NCBI RefSeq assembly: GCF_963675165.1
Contig: NC_087377.1
Coordinates: 11,580,632 to 11,644,631, forward strand
Length of the DNA stretch: 64,000 nucleotides
Source: Halichondria panicea
Lineage: Eukaryota; Porifera; Demospongiae; Suberitida; Halichondriidae
Reading direction: 5' to 3'
In this document: piece after piece, positions 48,022-60,689 of the stretch
Numbering within the stretch: position 1 is the first letter of the stretch
How the letters are laid out: every line of letters starts with the position of its first letter
Program-made: the position numbers and the translations under genes
The notes under the pieces: generated by a model
What the model was told of the DNA's origin: nothing
The model's input: the letters and a program-made list of their open reading frames with translations, nothing else
The model's database searches: none

Positions 48022-49210
48022 CAACAGTCCGCATGTCAACCAATAGACACCTTGAGGTGTGATTTCACTGGTTTTGAGGTCAAGAGAAGGTTTTGAAAAG
48101 AAGCAAATGAGAGTAATACTAGGTAAGTAAATGTATGAAGAGCCCTAAAACTTGTCCTTTAGGTTTGGCAAGGTACAAAATGAAAAATTATTACTACTGT
48201 GTGTGTGTGTGCATGCGTGCGTGAGTGATAAGGATCTCAACTAACAATTTGTGCTACAGAAATACCTGGCTAGCTTGTCCATATTTGTGTTCAAAGCACA
48301 GAAACTCACCACTTAAGTCTTTGTGGATGTGCTGCTTGACCAGCTGCACTCCCCTGGTCTGTGTGACCACCCTCCAGGTCTCCTCAGCCACATAGTACCT
48401 GAGGGGGGGGGAGAGATAGTGAAATACAGTGGAACAATAACGAAGGACCCTACAAATTTCCTATGCAAAATAATTCCAAGTGAAGCAAGGCTCTAATCAG
48501 ATTAATTTTAGTGGTGGTAGCTAGCTAGTGGACACATTCATTAGAACCTTAATTTGGTTGTTGCAGACAGTACGGTTAATTGACTTCAAAGTTGGACTAG
48601 TTACAATCTGCAAGGACAATTAACCTCTCTACCGTGGTGAAAAACCTACTGTAAAGAATACACGTAAAATGAAGTACAAATGGTATATGCATCAGTCAAC
48701 AAACACAGTCTGTACTAGGGTGGGTGGATTTGGTAAAGACTTCAGAATGGATAAGCAACAATCACACTGAGCCCAACAGACGGTAAAGATACACTCTACA
48801 ATAAACATTAAGAATTAAGGGTCGTAGCTTTGATGGAGGCCCTACTACCATTAGTTGATGAACATGATTATTACTGGTTGGCTGGTAGCAAGTATCGATC
48901 ACTATGGGTATAGGTGTGGTTGTCTCTCCTCTGATCTGTGGACATACACAACTGGAAGGGATTCAGAGAATAAAATATTTCATGCTTGATAAAGGGAACT
49001 TCCAGTATATTGGTGTATTCGAAGAAGTACGTACCAAAGTACATGTATGTTAGAATGAATGGCTTGTACACCGTCTCACTTTTAGTTTATACTCATTACC
49101 ACTAATTAACATGCCAATCACTTCTAACATAGATAAAGTAAAGGGATTGGAAATGGAAGCGGTACAATCCATGTTTCCCGGTGGTTTAATCGAGGCCGTT
49201 ATTCTACATG

Positions 49211-49506
49211 CAGTGGCGTAGCCAGGATTTTGAATTTTGGATTGGGAAGGGGGCAGGGCTCAAATTGTTGAAGCATAGACGCTGAAGTTTATTCACTAAA
49301 AAAAGGTCATCACTTTTCCTCAGCAGTAAGCATGCGCATCAGATGGCCCTGCCCACATATCCATTACATGACATCATTCTAGTAACTATGCATACAGTAC
49401 TGCAGAATAGATCGACAGATTACAGTTTCAAGCTAAGTTGCAGTTGATGGAGCACAAAAGGAGGGGGGCTCTAGCCCTGTCAGCTCCCCCTCTGCCTACC
49501 CCACTG
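49211..49506. mobile_element. hAT-like non-autonomous element
   Basis: Starts CAGTGGCGTAGCCAGG and ends CCTACCCCACTG, inverted ends typical of hAT-derived MITEs, flanked on both sides by ACATG (49206-49210, 49507-49511). The duplication seen is 5 bp; hAT normally makes 8. Confidence 0.6.
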
Positions 49507-50098
49507 ACATGAAGAAAATTAATTGCAACGGACTAGAACCAGTCACTATAGTGTCTGTGAGGGCGAGTAGCGTTGTTAGAGGTGCTGTATTGATGGTTTA
49601 TATAGAGGACCTTTGGATGCAAGTCATGCAGTAAAACCCCAAATACCAAAATAACTGTGTTTTGTGTCTTGGGTGAGATCCAGAGGGGGCAATTTTCTGC
49701 CAGCCAATCTTAATCCAGCTAAAGGAGATATAGTGCTAATAAAACCTTCCTGATGCTGTTAATGTAAGACGCAGCTTACCTCCCAATAACAGCACGAAGC
49801 ACTGGTAAAAACTGTTTATACAATACCTGCCTGAATGATCGTCTCTTAGAGCAGAGTTTTAAGTCAACGCTATCGTTTCCATGCACTAATTAAAAAGTGA
49901 AACACAGATGAGATCAAGGGTATTCTAATCACAAGCATCAAGTCTATGTACGTTAGCACGTGATCCGCTTCTGTTTCCAATCCCTTTAATAATCTATGCT
50001 TCTAACAGTGACTGCATACTCACCAGCCTCACAAATAGTCAGAGTTTCTGAGAGATCTCATTGAGATGATCTGCCAGCTCCAGCAACTCTTCATCCAT

Positions 50099-50607
50099 AA
50101 TTGGTCAATCACTTCAGACAAAACAAGGTAAAGACCCACTACACAATAAACACCAAGTGAGACAAGGGTGTACTAGCTCTCTGATAAAGGGTCATGCAAT
50201 CTCTACAACTATTATTTGATGTAATTATTACATGATGATAAAGGGTCACAGTAGAAAAAGACATAGCTTGCAGCTAGAGTATAGTCTACTGCTTTTCATG
50301 TATGCCACCATCACTCCAGCATGATGTTTAGTTAACACTTGAACTAAGTTAAATCAACTTCTCTAATCGATTTTTTACTTGTCTAGTTGATTTGGTAAAG
50401 AGTGTTAACTAAATATATGAAAAATAACATTGTTTACAGTTGGGGAACTTAGCTTAGTTAAATCATAGAGCTAGATGTAGCTCTGTCATAATGTCTTGGC
50501 CTAATTTCCTATTTTTTTACTTTTGCTTTATAGACACAGAGCTACAAGTGAGTCCAATACAGCATCTAAAATATATATACTAGATCTAGCTACATAAACT
50601 TCAACAG
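50099..50607. other. Intergenic, 5' of K
   Basis: No gene, and no clean signal exon can be identified for K. Confidence 0.35.
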
Positions 50608-53443
50608 AGGCCTCTCTGGTATCCAACAGCAGTGTTGCATGTCCTGGAGAGGCAGTTCTGTTCACATGCTCTGTGCCTGGTGATATGTCTAGTGTACTGA
50701 GATGGCAAGTCAATCCTCCAGCAGAGTCTGGGTTAATGACTATGCAAAGTACACTCTTCCTTGGTTCTCTAGTCGGTCGAAGGGACACATTTGGATTTGG
50801 AGTGATCATGTTTGAGGCTGTTCTTGTGAGCAGTGACGGAGTAAACCTGACTTCTACTCTCATCAACCTCAGTAAAGTGTCTGTACTGGATGGAAGCATT
50901 GTCACCTGTGTACTTTAAATGGTATTACAGTTGTTGAACTACAGCAGACAATATTGGTTGCTGGTGAGGAGCTATCTTTACTATTATTCTTGGGTTTAGT
51001 GGAGAGGTTGGATTACCTGTGTGTGACATCAATAAGAGAGTGTGCTAGATTAAATCTAAAAACTCACTGTCTGAGGCCTCAATTGTAGAAGGTACTATGG
51101 TGTTGTGTGAGGGAGCAAGCTCACAAGAGGGTCCTCTCACTATCACTGTGGCTGGTGAGTGGCTGATGGAGTGCATACATATGCATGCATGTACACATGC
51201 ACTGTCAGTTTTATCAATACACTCATGCCAGATTCACCCTCCCCTCCACTGAATCCAAGGGTGTCCTCCTCAGCCCAAAACTAACTCAGCTCCTCTATTA
51301 TCACTCTGGACTGGGACCCTCCCTCCTCTACTGGTGGTGTGTCTGTCAGCTATGTCGTCACCATCTCCCCAATACCTCTCTCCGGGTCACCAGTCACCAT
51401 GGATACCACCTCAGCACAGATAACTGTCTCCTACAACACACCCTACAATGTGACCATCAAAGCTGTCAACTGTGCTGGAATGAGTCAAGAGGGTTCTATT
51501 GTTGATTTGAGTAAGCTATTTCATGGAATGTCGTCATTGGTTGTATTTGGTTGTAGACTCATTCCAGTGTAACAGTCATGACATACAAAGTATTCCTCCT
51601 ACTTAATGCAGTTGTGTGCCCCATACCGTCTGCTGCTGCTGGTGTTACCATCATCAACACATAATTATGATACAGATATTTTCTGACCGTCCATATAATT
51701 ATAGTCAACTGCACAGTACCTGTTGAGCCCTGCAACGGTGCTATAGTGGACCATGAGAGGTTGAACGAGACAGTGTTGGAGGGAACAGTGCTGACTTACC
51801 AGTGTGACAATGGACTCTCATTGACTGGACCCAACACCATTACTTGCACTAATGCTGGAGTCTGGAGCACTGAGCCTGAGGCAATCATGTGTGTACTTAT
51901 GACTGAAGGTGATATATATATAGATGAGCTTTGGAATTGTGTGTACACTGTATGGTCTCCACTAAACCCAAGAATATCCTCCACTCTAAATCATCCCAGT
52001 TCCTCTAATATCACTCTGGACTGGGAGGCTCCCTCCTCTGTGTGTCTATCAGGTATGTCCTCATCATCTCCCCAACATCTCTCTCTGGGTCACCAGTCAC
52101 TGTGGACACCACCTTAGCACAAATCACTGTCTCCTACAACGTTCTATACAATGTGACTATCAGAGCTGACAACTGTGCTGGAATGAATGAAACTAGAATT
52201 GTGAATCTGAGTAAGCTCATTAAACGTAATGTACATTGTATATCTATGCTCCTTCTCTTACAGTTGTGTGCCCCACACCGTCTACTGCTGCTGGTGTTAC
52301 CATCATCAACACACCTCCGGTCACTATTAGTGGATCCATGCTCACCTTCACTTGCAGTGGAGACAATGAAGTGAGAACCTCAACCTGTGGCAGTAATGGA
52401 TAGTCTCCTGACCCTGGGACCTTTGACTGCAGCAGTCCGATTACAGGTATATAATCTTAATCACATAAATTTGTACATGCTTCTTTTCATTGGTGTCCTC
52501 ATTAGATCCCCCAGTCACCTGTGGCTCTCCTGATGCACCATCTAGAGGTAGTGTGGACATCAGTGGTGGGACACCACCCTTCTCACTGGGTTCAGAGGTC
52601 ACCTATCGCTGTGACGAGGGACTGTTCCCCTTTGATGTGAGGACCAGCACATGCACTGATGTGGGGAGTAGGGGAGAGTGGGTGGAGAATCCTGGGAGCT
52701 TGATGTGCAGGGAGAGACCAGGTGAAATGTAGTTGATCAGAACAAAATTTTGCTGCGAAAAAATAATTTCTGTCTGCATGATCTGTCTACAATTGTATTC
52801 AATGGCAGGTCATATAATATCAGGTGCTCATGCTGAGCTGATGAGATACAAACATCTATCATGTGCTATAGTCATAGTATAATCATATGATATTTTCTGA
52901 CCGTCCATATAATTATAGTCAACTGCACTGTACCTGTTGAGCCCTGCAACGGTGCTATAGTGGACCATGAGAGGTTGAACGAGACAGTGTTGGAGGGAAC
53001 AGTGCTGACTTACCAGTGTGACAATGGACTCTCACTGACTGAACCCAACAACACCACGTGCACTAATGCTGGAGTCTGGAGCACTGAGCCTGAGGCAATC
53101 AAGTGTGTACTTAGGACTGAAGGTGATGAGCTTTGTAATTGTTTGCTATCTAATACCGGTATCTCATCTCACAGTTTCTACTGTCGCTCCTTTGTTATCC
53201 ACTTCTGCAATTGTCACTATCAGTGTGGTCATCACTTTCATTGTCACTCTAGTCATTGGATTCCTCACTGGACTGCTGGTAATGCATCTTTTCTCTCGTA
53301 AGAAGGCGGTGTACTTCCCGGCAACTGAAGGACAAGCAAATGTAGGACCCACTGCACCAGCTGTTTTTGTTTATGAAGAGGTGTCACCCAAAGAGGAGAT
53401 TGAACTTAACACTAACCAGGCGTATGGACCATTAGGACTGTGA
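50608..53443 (+). pseudogene. Receptor K: rearranged chimera of several units
   Basis: Order of pieces: G-type Ig exon 50608-50963 (356 bp, TAA after the second Cys); last third of an F/I-type Ig exon 51063-51154; FN3 51232-51510 (in-frame TAA near its start); CCP1 stump about 51612-51664; CCP3 51705-51908 (intact); second FN3 about 51950-52211 with a deletion; CCP1 52264-52446 (TGG to TAG in the conserved Trp); CCP2 52506-52721, CCP3 52919-53122 and TM/tail 53175-53443, all intact with YEEV and YGPL. Two partial gene copies have been joined by unequal crossing-over. The 3' module of CCP2-CCP3-TM could still be used if a promoter and signal exon were spliced to it. Confidence 0.82.
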
Positions 53444-54593
53444 AACTCGCTTATTTTAATATTCAATAGCAATCAACAAGTTAATTGCAATCATTCTGGC
53501 ATTTTGTTTGTTTTATAGAACTGTAATTATATATATAGACTCGCTAGTGTTTTGATAGTGTAGATTAATTGTCTCAAATTACATTTATATCACCGTTATT
53601 TTTTGCTGTAAAACCTGTCGTTATTATGTAAGTTTTCTGACTTCCTCAATCAGAAATAGAATAAAGTGGTGTGGTTTCTTAATGAATCAAGTGATCAAAC
53701 TCGACAGTTATTATAACTACGCCTCGGTGTGCAGTAGTATGTGCATTATATATACCCTAGCTTTCAATATAATCTATTGTTTTCATTGCAGCTTTCATTA
53801 TTCAGTATCGGATACGTAATGTTGACAATGTAAACAATAACACTGCATCTGTTCATATAATTATTTAAACTGATGAACAAAGAGTAAGAAAAAACAACAA
53901 TTAAGAGAATTAATTATATATATACAACAGTTACTGTTCTGTCAGATTCCTGCAGCAAATATAACTTATTGTAATTTTTTTACACCAGCACTAAAGCTTG
54001 TCAGGAAATAAGCCATGCAGAAGAAATCTCAAAAAGATACTCACCCATTTTAGCTTTCAGTACAATTTTCCTGTAATCAATTATCTATTACTGAATTGCA
54101 CCTCATATCATAATTATTGTCATCCGGAATTTGAACTCCTCTCTGCAACGTACATTTGCATGTATGTGCTTTTTGATTTCTTTACAACTGTTGGACAGTC
54201 TAATCAACTTCAACATAAACACCATTCATGGTGTTTCTGGTGTTTCCTATGCAAACAATTTTATATTGAGTAGTGAGAAGCTGAATGTATAGACACACAG
54301 TTCATTGTGTTGGTTTAATTGGGACTGAACTGATCGAACACTGAGAATAAATTATTATAATTTATAGGGCATGTATAGCTGTTGTATATACATCATAATA
54401 ATATATAATTATTGTCACCTGCAGTTTCCCCAACCAAAGGAATTGATATAACATGCATGCAGTATTATTCTCTGTGGCACTGAGACATCTATGTAATTAT
54501 ATACATAATATACCAAAATTGTAATTATATAGTCCTATGAACCGACATGTACAATGTATAGTGCAGCATCATAAAAACACTAAATGACAATTC

Positions 54594-56950
54594 TTACAGT
54601 CCAACTGGTCCATATGCTTGGTTAGTATTCAGTTCAATCTCCTCTTTGCATGACACTTCTTCATAAACAGGACCAGCTGGTACAGTGGGTCTTACGTTAG
54701 CTTGTCCATCAGCTGATGGGGAGTATACTGCCTTCTTATGAGAGCAAAGGTACATCACTAGGACTCCAGTGAGGAATCCAATGATCATAAACAGAACTGC
54801 CATAACAACCACACTAACAGAAACAGCAATTCCAAGGTCAGTACCAGTGAATAGAGTTTGGGATTGATCTGTATATAGGTGGTTCAATATATATACATGC
54901 AAGTAACGTAAACACTAACCTTTGCAGACCGTTTCCCCTGGATTCTTGTCCCACTCTCCTGTAGCTAGACAGGTAGCAGTCATTATCCCCTTAGGGAACA
55001 GTCCATCGTCACACTGAAAGGTCACTTGTGTACCAGGAATAGCTAGTACTGAATGATCACTTATGGTACCATTCTGTGGTGAGGATAGTAGAGCTGTGCA
55101 CCTCATTGGAAGAGCTGGAATTATCGTGAAAAGTAAGCATATAATTATGCACTTACAAGCAAATTATTATTACGGCTCACGAGTTGTGGGGGAAGGTTGG
55201 GTAAGTTGGCTACACTCAGTAGTCTCAGGATCTGGACTCCACATCAGTGTACTCTCACATGTAACCACTGAAACAGCAGATACATACCCAGCGTCACACT
55301 GGATGGTTACTATGGATTTTGGCAATCTGCTGGACACCGGTTTCAAAGGCTCCGTTTGTAGAGTTGGTCAACATAGGACAGCCGCCTGAGAGGGAATCAG
55401 ATATTAATGTGACTGTATGTGTATTCAATAATATTGATACTTGGCAGCTCTTACCAATCAAAAAGTTATACTCAGCAGTCGTACTGTTTCCAGCACAGTT
55501 GGTAGCTACAACACTGACAGTGTAGTCCAGATTGTATTGAGCAGTCACAGTGACGGAGACAGTAGCAGAGAGCTGGGCCGGAGGTGAGATGATCACTGTG
55601 TAGGTTCGATCACCAGTCTCAGTAGGAGGGTTCCAACCAACAGTTACACTAACTTTATCGGCTGAGCTACTCAGAATTGAGTCACTGAATCCATTTGGTG
55701 GTGTGGTAGCTGTAGAAAAGTATTATGCTTTGCAAAACTTGCTTTGCATGCATAATTATAATCTCACTTGCTGTCAGTATAGTTAGTTCTTCCCTCAACT
55801 CAGGCTGCAATAAAGGAAGACAACTAATAGTGATTCCCTCCACCGTAGGGAAACTCAAACTGGAGGTGATCGCTGAACTAGTAGAATTAAACATGATAAA
55901 TGTAACGGTGTACTGATCTCGTTGGAATGGAAGTTCTGTTATGCTATCAAGTATCAAGTCTCTTGTTGGATCAGGTACGTCCCATTCCAGCAAAGCCCTA
56001 GGCACTGTACAAGTGAGTGAGATCACATCTCCAGCACAGGGGGTCTCAGTGTAGTCACGAGTCAGACCACCTAGCACCAAGGGTACACCTTTAGGAAGGA
56101 GATCTAGAATCAGATTTACAAACATGGACACTATAGACTCTAGTATAGGCAGGATACCCAACTTTATTTTCTCTCAATTTCAAGCTACCCTATAACTATA
56201 ATTATTCTCAGAAATCTGGGGAATTTGGATAACAACGTAAATGATCCAGTGCATGACGTTTTATTTCTTCAATCTCACGTATCTATACTCATAGTACATA
56301 ATTATACAGTATCTACAGTTCAGGCCCTACTGTTAGCAGTGAAGATGACCATCTATAGCCTTGGCAAAGCCGAAGAAAAATAGCTCATAGAGTGAAGTGC
56401 TACAACAAACCTACATTTACTAATAAGTCAATTCTTTTGTACAGCTATAGCTCTGCTAGCCTCGATTCAAGGCCGCTTTAGAAGCGCTTCTAAAGCGGCC
56501 TTGAATCGAGGCTATAGCTCTGCATGTGTACATGCATGCACACTGAATTTATAGCTACTTTGTCTGTATTAATTGTTTGAAGAAATGTTCAGTTTTACGG
56601 AACATGTTACAAGATAAGTTTGCACATGCGTAAACAGTCAGTAGCCCTTTCTTCACTCGAGGCTTGTGGAGGAGGCTAATTGCATCTCTGATAAGCTAAA
56701 AGAAAAATCTTCCCTCTGACTCCCTTACTTAATTCATCTTCCCCAATAGCCATTAATCCTACGGTCATATTCATTTGCAAAATAATGATTTCATAAGGTG
56801 AAACATGCAACACGATTGTTCATTTGAGGGTACTTTTAATTTTGATCTCTCTGATCTGTTCTTACAGTGAATATTAATACCTATACACTACAGTGACTTA
56901 CCAACCACTAAAACCCAAATAGTTCTAGATCTAGCCTCAGCTTGTGTCAT
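54594..56950 (-). pseudogene. Receptor H': type 1, twin of H with other lesions
   Basis: Minus-strand exons: signal 56950-56902, Ig 56088-55768, FN3 55709-55455, CCP1 55385-55181, CCP2 55114-54920, TM/tail 54868-54594. The TM exon is intact (YEEVSCKEEIELNTNQAY then GPVGL). The CCP1 exon has 205 bp for 204: one extra T (ACCGGTTTC for ACCGGTCC) shifts the frame after GAFE. The start ATG of H is ACG here, though an ATG three codons on is in frame. FN3 lacks 12 bp in frame. Skipping CCP1 would restore an open frame. Confidence 0.78.
56457..56514. mobile_element. Perfect foldback micro-element with empty-site partner
   Basis: 29-bp arms, TAGCCTCGATTCAAGGCCGC inward and the exact reverse outward. 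It is absent at the paralogous site near 34671, and TATAGCTCTGC (11 bp) stands on both sides here but once there, so it inserted after the segmental duplication and left a target duplication. Confidence 0.9.
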
Positions 56951-57142
56951 CAGAGTCGTTATGAAGATGCATGGGGAGGATCTAAAGGTTACTTATAACC
57001 TATATAGAAGGTCTCGATAGAAGGTAGAAGATGGGCTCTTTAATGTTTCTCTAGATCTAGACTACACCCACAAATTTAACACAAGCAATTTAGTGGTGTT
57101 TGTGTTCTTAAAATGTTATCTAGATTCTGCAATAGATCTAAA

Positions 57143-59354
57143 ATGCAAGTAAAAGCAGTTACTATTATTCAGTTGTTTGCTGTTGCTGCAGGTAGGACTT
57201 ATATAGGTATAATTGTGTGTTCATGCACTAGAACCTTGACTATAGCTATCCTTATTTTTGTATGCAGCCACACTGACATCCACCTCCACTGTGTCCTGTC
57301 CTGATGACACTGTCACCTTCACCTGCACTCTGCCTGGTAGTGTCATACGATGGACGGTCACTTCTCCACAACTACAAGTATTCACCATAACTTTAGACAC
57401 CAGCAACATTGATGTCACACGAGGTAATCCAGCATTCCGTGGTGTTCTCACTGACTCCAGTGGACCTCTCACTGCCACTCTCACCTCACTGTCTGAGGCC
57501 TCTATTGTAGAGGGTACTATGGTGTTGTGTGAGGGAGAGAACTCAAGAGAGGGTCCTCTTACCATCACTGTGGCTGGTGAGTTGACTGCTCTTTGTTTTG
57601 TAACATTATATAAAAGTGTGGAACAAGTGATTAATATACCCACATGCAGATCCACCCTTACGTCCACTCAATTCAAGAGTATCCTCTACTCTAAACCAAC
57701 TCAGCTCCTCTATTATCACTCTGGACTGGGATCCTCCCTCCTCTACTGGTGGTGTGTCAGTCAGCTATGTCGTCACCATCTCCCCAACAACTCTCTCCGA
57801 GTCACCAGGCATCGTGGAGACCACCTCAGCACAGATAACTGTTTCCTACAACACTCCCTACAATATGACCATCAGAGCTGTCAACTGTGTTGGAATGAGT
57901 CAAGAGAGTTTAATTGAGGATCTGAGTAAGCCATTTCATGGTCATAATATTATACAACAATCAGATATACTTTTAATTAATGCAGTTGTGTGCCCCACAC
58001 CGTCTACTGCTGTTGGTGTTACTATCACCAACACACCTCCTGTCACTATTGGTGGATCCATGCTCACCTTCACTTGTAGTAGAGATAGTGAAGTGAGAAC
58101 CTCAACCTGTGGCAGTAGCGGGTGGTCTCCTGACCCTGGGACCTTTGACTGCAGCAGTCCGAAAACAGGTATCAACATGGGCAATTAACTCTCTAAAAGG
58201 AATGTTGATCTCATGCATTAGATCTCCAAGTCACCTGTGGTTCTCCTGCTGCACCGTCTAGAGGCAGTTTGGACATCAATGGTGGGACACCACCCTTCTC
58301 ACTGGGTTCACAGGTCATCTATCGTTGTAATGAGGGACTGTTCCCTCCTGATGTGAGGACCAGCACATGCACTGGTGTGGGGGATAGGGGAGAGTGGGTG
58401 GACACTCCTGGGAGCTTGGTGTGCAGAGAGAGGCCAGGTGAAATGTAGTTGGGCCAAGCCAACTTCTAGGCAGGCCGGTAAAAAAATCTGGAGAGTGGGA
58501 GTTTTTAGACTCTTAAATTGTTAGGCTTCCTACACCACACTGAGTTTGTGGTAACCTTATGGAGTGGGTGGTTGTGGGTGTTTTTCTAGCAAAAAGTGAC
58601 TCGCTTGCATTCGTGGAGCGTGTAATTAAGTTGGCTTGGCCTTGTTCAGAGGGTTTTTGATTTCCTTCATTCTTTAATTTCTGTGAATTGTATAAGCTTA
58701 CGTACACTGCTTTCGTTCCACACTTTCTTAGTATTCAATGGCAGGTTATTGGATGCTCGTGTTGAGCTGATTGAGATACAAACATGTATTCATAAAGTCA
58801 TTTTCTGACCATCCCTATAGTGAACTGTTCTCTTCCTGCTGAGCCCTGCAATGGTGCTATAGTGGACTATGAGAGGTTGAATGAGACAGTGTTGGAGGGA
58901 ACAGTGCTGACCTACCAGTGTGACAATGGATTCTCACTGACTGCATGGACCCAACACCATCACTTGCACTAATGCTGGAGTCTGGAGCACTGAGCCAGAG
59001 GAAATCATGTGTGTACTTATGACTGAAGGTGATGGATGAGCTTTGTAATTGTTTGCTTATCTACTACCGGTATTCCATCTCGTAGTTTCTACTGTTGCTC
59101 CTTTGTTCTCCACTTCTGCAACTGTCGCTATCAGTGTGGTCATCACTTTCATTGTCACTCTAGTCATTGGATTCCTCACTGGACTCCTAGTGATGCATGT
59201 TTTCTCTCGTAAGAAGGCAGTATACTCCCCAGCAACTGAAGGACAAGCTAACGTAGGACCCCCTGCACCAGCTGTTCCTGTTTATGAAGAGGTGTCACCC
59301 AAAGAAGAGATTAAACTCAACACAAACCAGGCGTATGGACCATTAGGACTGTAA
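57143..59354 (+). pseudogene. Receptor I': type 2, twin of I, CCP3 frameshift
   Basis: Exons: signal 57143-57191, Ig 57268-57576, FN3 57650-57925, CCP1 57986-58168, CCP2 58222-58437 (intact, unlike in I), CCP3 58821-59028, TM/tail 59086-59354. CCP3 has 208 bp for 204: four extra bases (ACTG-CATG-GACCC) shift the frame. Everything else is open and phase 1. Skipping CCP3 gives a 433-aa Ig-FN3-CCP-CCP-TM product of the same length as I without CCP2. The tail reads EEVSPKEEIKLNTNQAYGPL, with Glu to Lys as in I. Confidence 0.75.
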
Positions 59355-59920
59355 AACTCATTCACTATAATATTCAATAGCATTCAACAGGTTAATTGTG
59401 ATTATTCTGCCATTTCATTTGTTTTATAGGCCTATGTATAGACTCGCTACGTGTTTCATCTTGCCTGGAGATTGTCTCAATTGCATTCTCTATATAATAC
59501 AGGCAGGAGGTTATTTTTACTGTAAAATTTGCCATTGTTATAACGTACTAAAGTGGTGTGCTTCTTTTGAACCAAGTGATCAAACTCGACAGTTATTATA
59601 ACTACGCCTCGATGTGTGGTAGTATGTGCATTACACCCTAGCTTTCAGCTATTGTTTTCCTTGCAACTTTCATTATTCAGCATCGGATATAAATGTATAT
59701 ATTATGTATACGTAATATTATTCATTGAGAACAATGTAAACAATAGCACTGCATCTGTTCACATACTTAAACTGATCGATATACACAATCATGTATGTAT
59801 TGAAATAAGAGAATATTAATTATACAAATGTACCTGGAACTGCCCTTGAGCTTGAGACAGTGTGTACTGTTCTGTCCAACTTGCCCAGATTCCTACAGAG
59901 TTCGTTAATTGAACACACTC

Positions 59921-60044
<124 letters not shown>

Positions 60045-60084
60045 TTTCAGTGGTGTCTCAACCCATACACTATCACTAGAGTTA

Positions 60085-60250
60085 CTTTCATATCTTACTC
60101 ATCTCACCAGTTTGAGCAGTGTATGTCTCCAGGAGGTTGATGTGTTGAGGGTAGTGTCTGTGTTGTAGTGTCTCAGCACAGAGGGGGAGGAAGGAGGACA
60201 CTCGGTCACCACACACACTCACACCACTCAGCTCTCCAAGCAGGAGAAAA
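60085..60250 (-). pseudogene. Copy of the HINLLETL exon
   Basis: Minus strand with GELSGVSVCGDRVSS, then LPLCAETLQHRHYPQHINLL; four extra bases (TATG) break the end relative to the copies at 23.5 and 0.7 kb. Part of the same dispersed gene debris. Confidence 0.4.
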
Positions 60251-60689
60251 GGAAACTGTCGGGTGTACAAGAGATTCAGTCAATTAAAACTGCCATTACA
60301 GTACTCAACACTTGAACACTTAGATCCTTGTGTATCACTATTCACTAGTGAAACATTTATACCACATGCACATCAACAAAAGTACCCTAGCCATATTACA
60401 CAAATCTTTGTACATGCATGCATGATCAGTACGCATATAATCTACACAACACATACATGTACCTTTATCCCATACTCACATAGCATCCACACACACAACA
60501 CACCCTTACCCGCTTGTGATAGTGTGAGTCTATACATCCTCCCCTATATATTTTGGGGGCCAGTGAGTACACCTGCTAGTTTCTGTGGGTTGGGTCGTCA
60601 TAGATACAACGCACAACCCCAATTCTGATACATCATCAATCAGAGGAGCTGAGAAAATGGGGAGAGGGTGAACAACTTCAACATCCAGT

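Larger units (their letters stand above)
45283..50098 (-). pseudogene. Scattered exons of an unidentified minus-strand gene
   Basis: Three exon-like segments in order on the minus strand. 50098-50037 begins MDEELLELADHLNEISQKL and then meets TGA. 48398-48310 (89 bp, acceptor CTCAG, donor GTGAGT) codes YYVAEETWRVVTQTRGVQLV followed by KQHIHKDLS. 45395-45283 (113 bp, acceptor CCACAG, donor GTGAGT) codes SSDNAWCMQSVGVDCLTSLC followed by QLLGRMILRGRIEQHNP. A ruined copy of the LPVFAKSL exon is at about 45550-45590. They may be parts of one helical-repeat gene broken by repeats. Family not recognised. Linking them is tentative. Confidence 0.3.
53000..59900. repeat. Segmental duplication, copy 2
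   Basis: Second copy of 31.1-38.07 kb: CCP3/TM of K (as in G), H' and I', with shared introns and flanks. Differences are mostly small indels, plus one 67-bp insertion containing a foldback (56457-56514). Confidence 0.9.
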
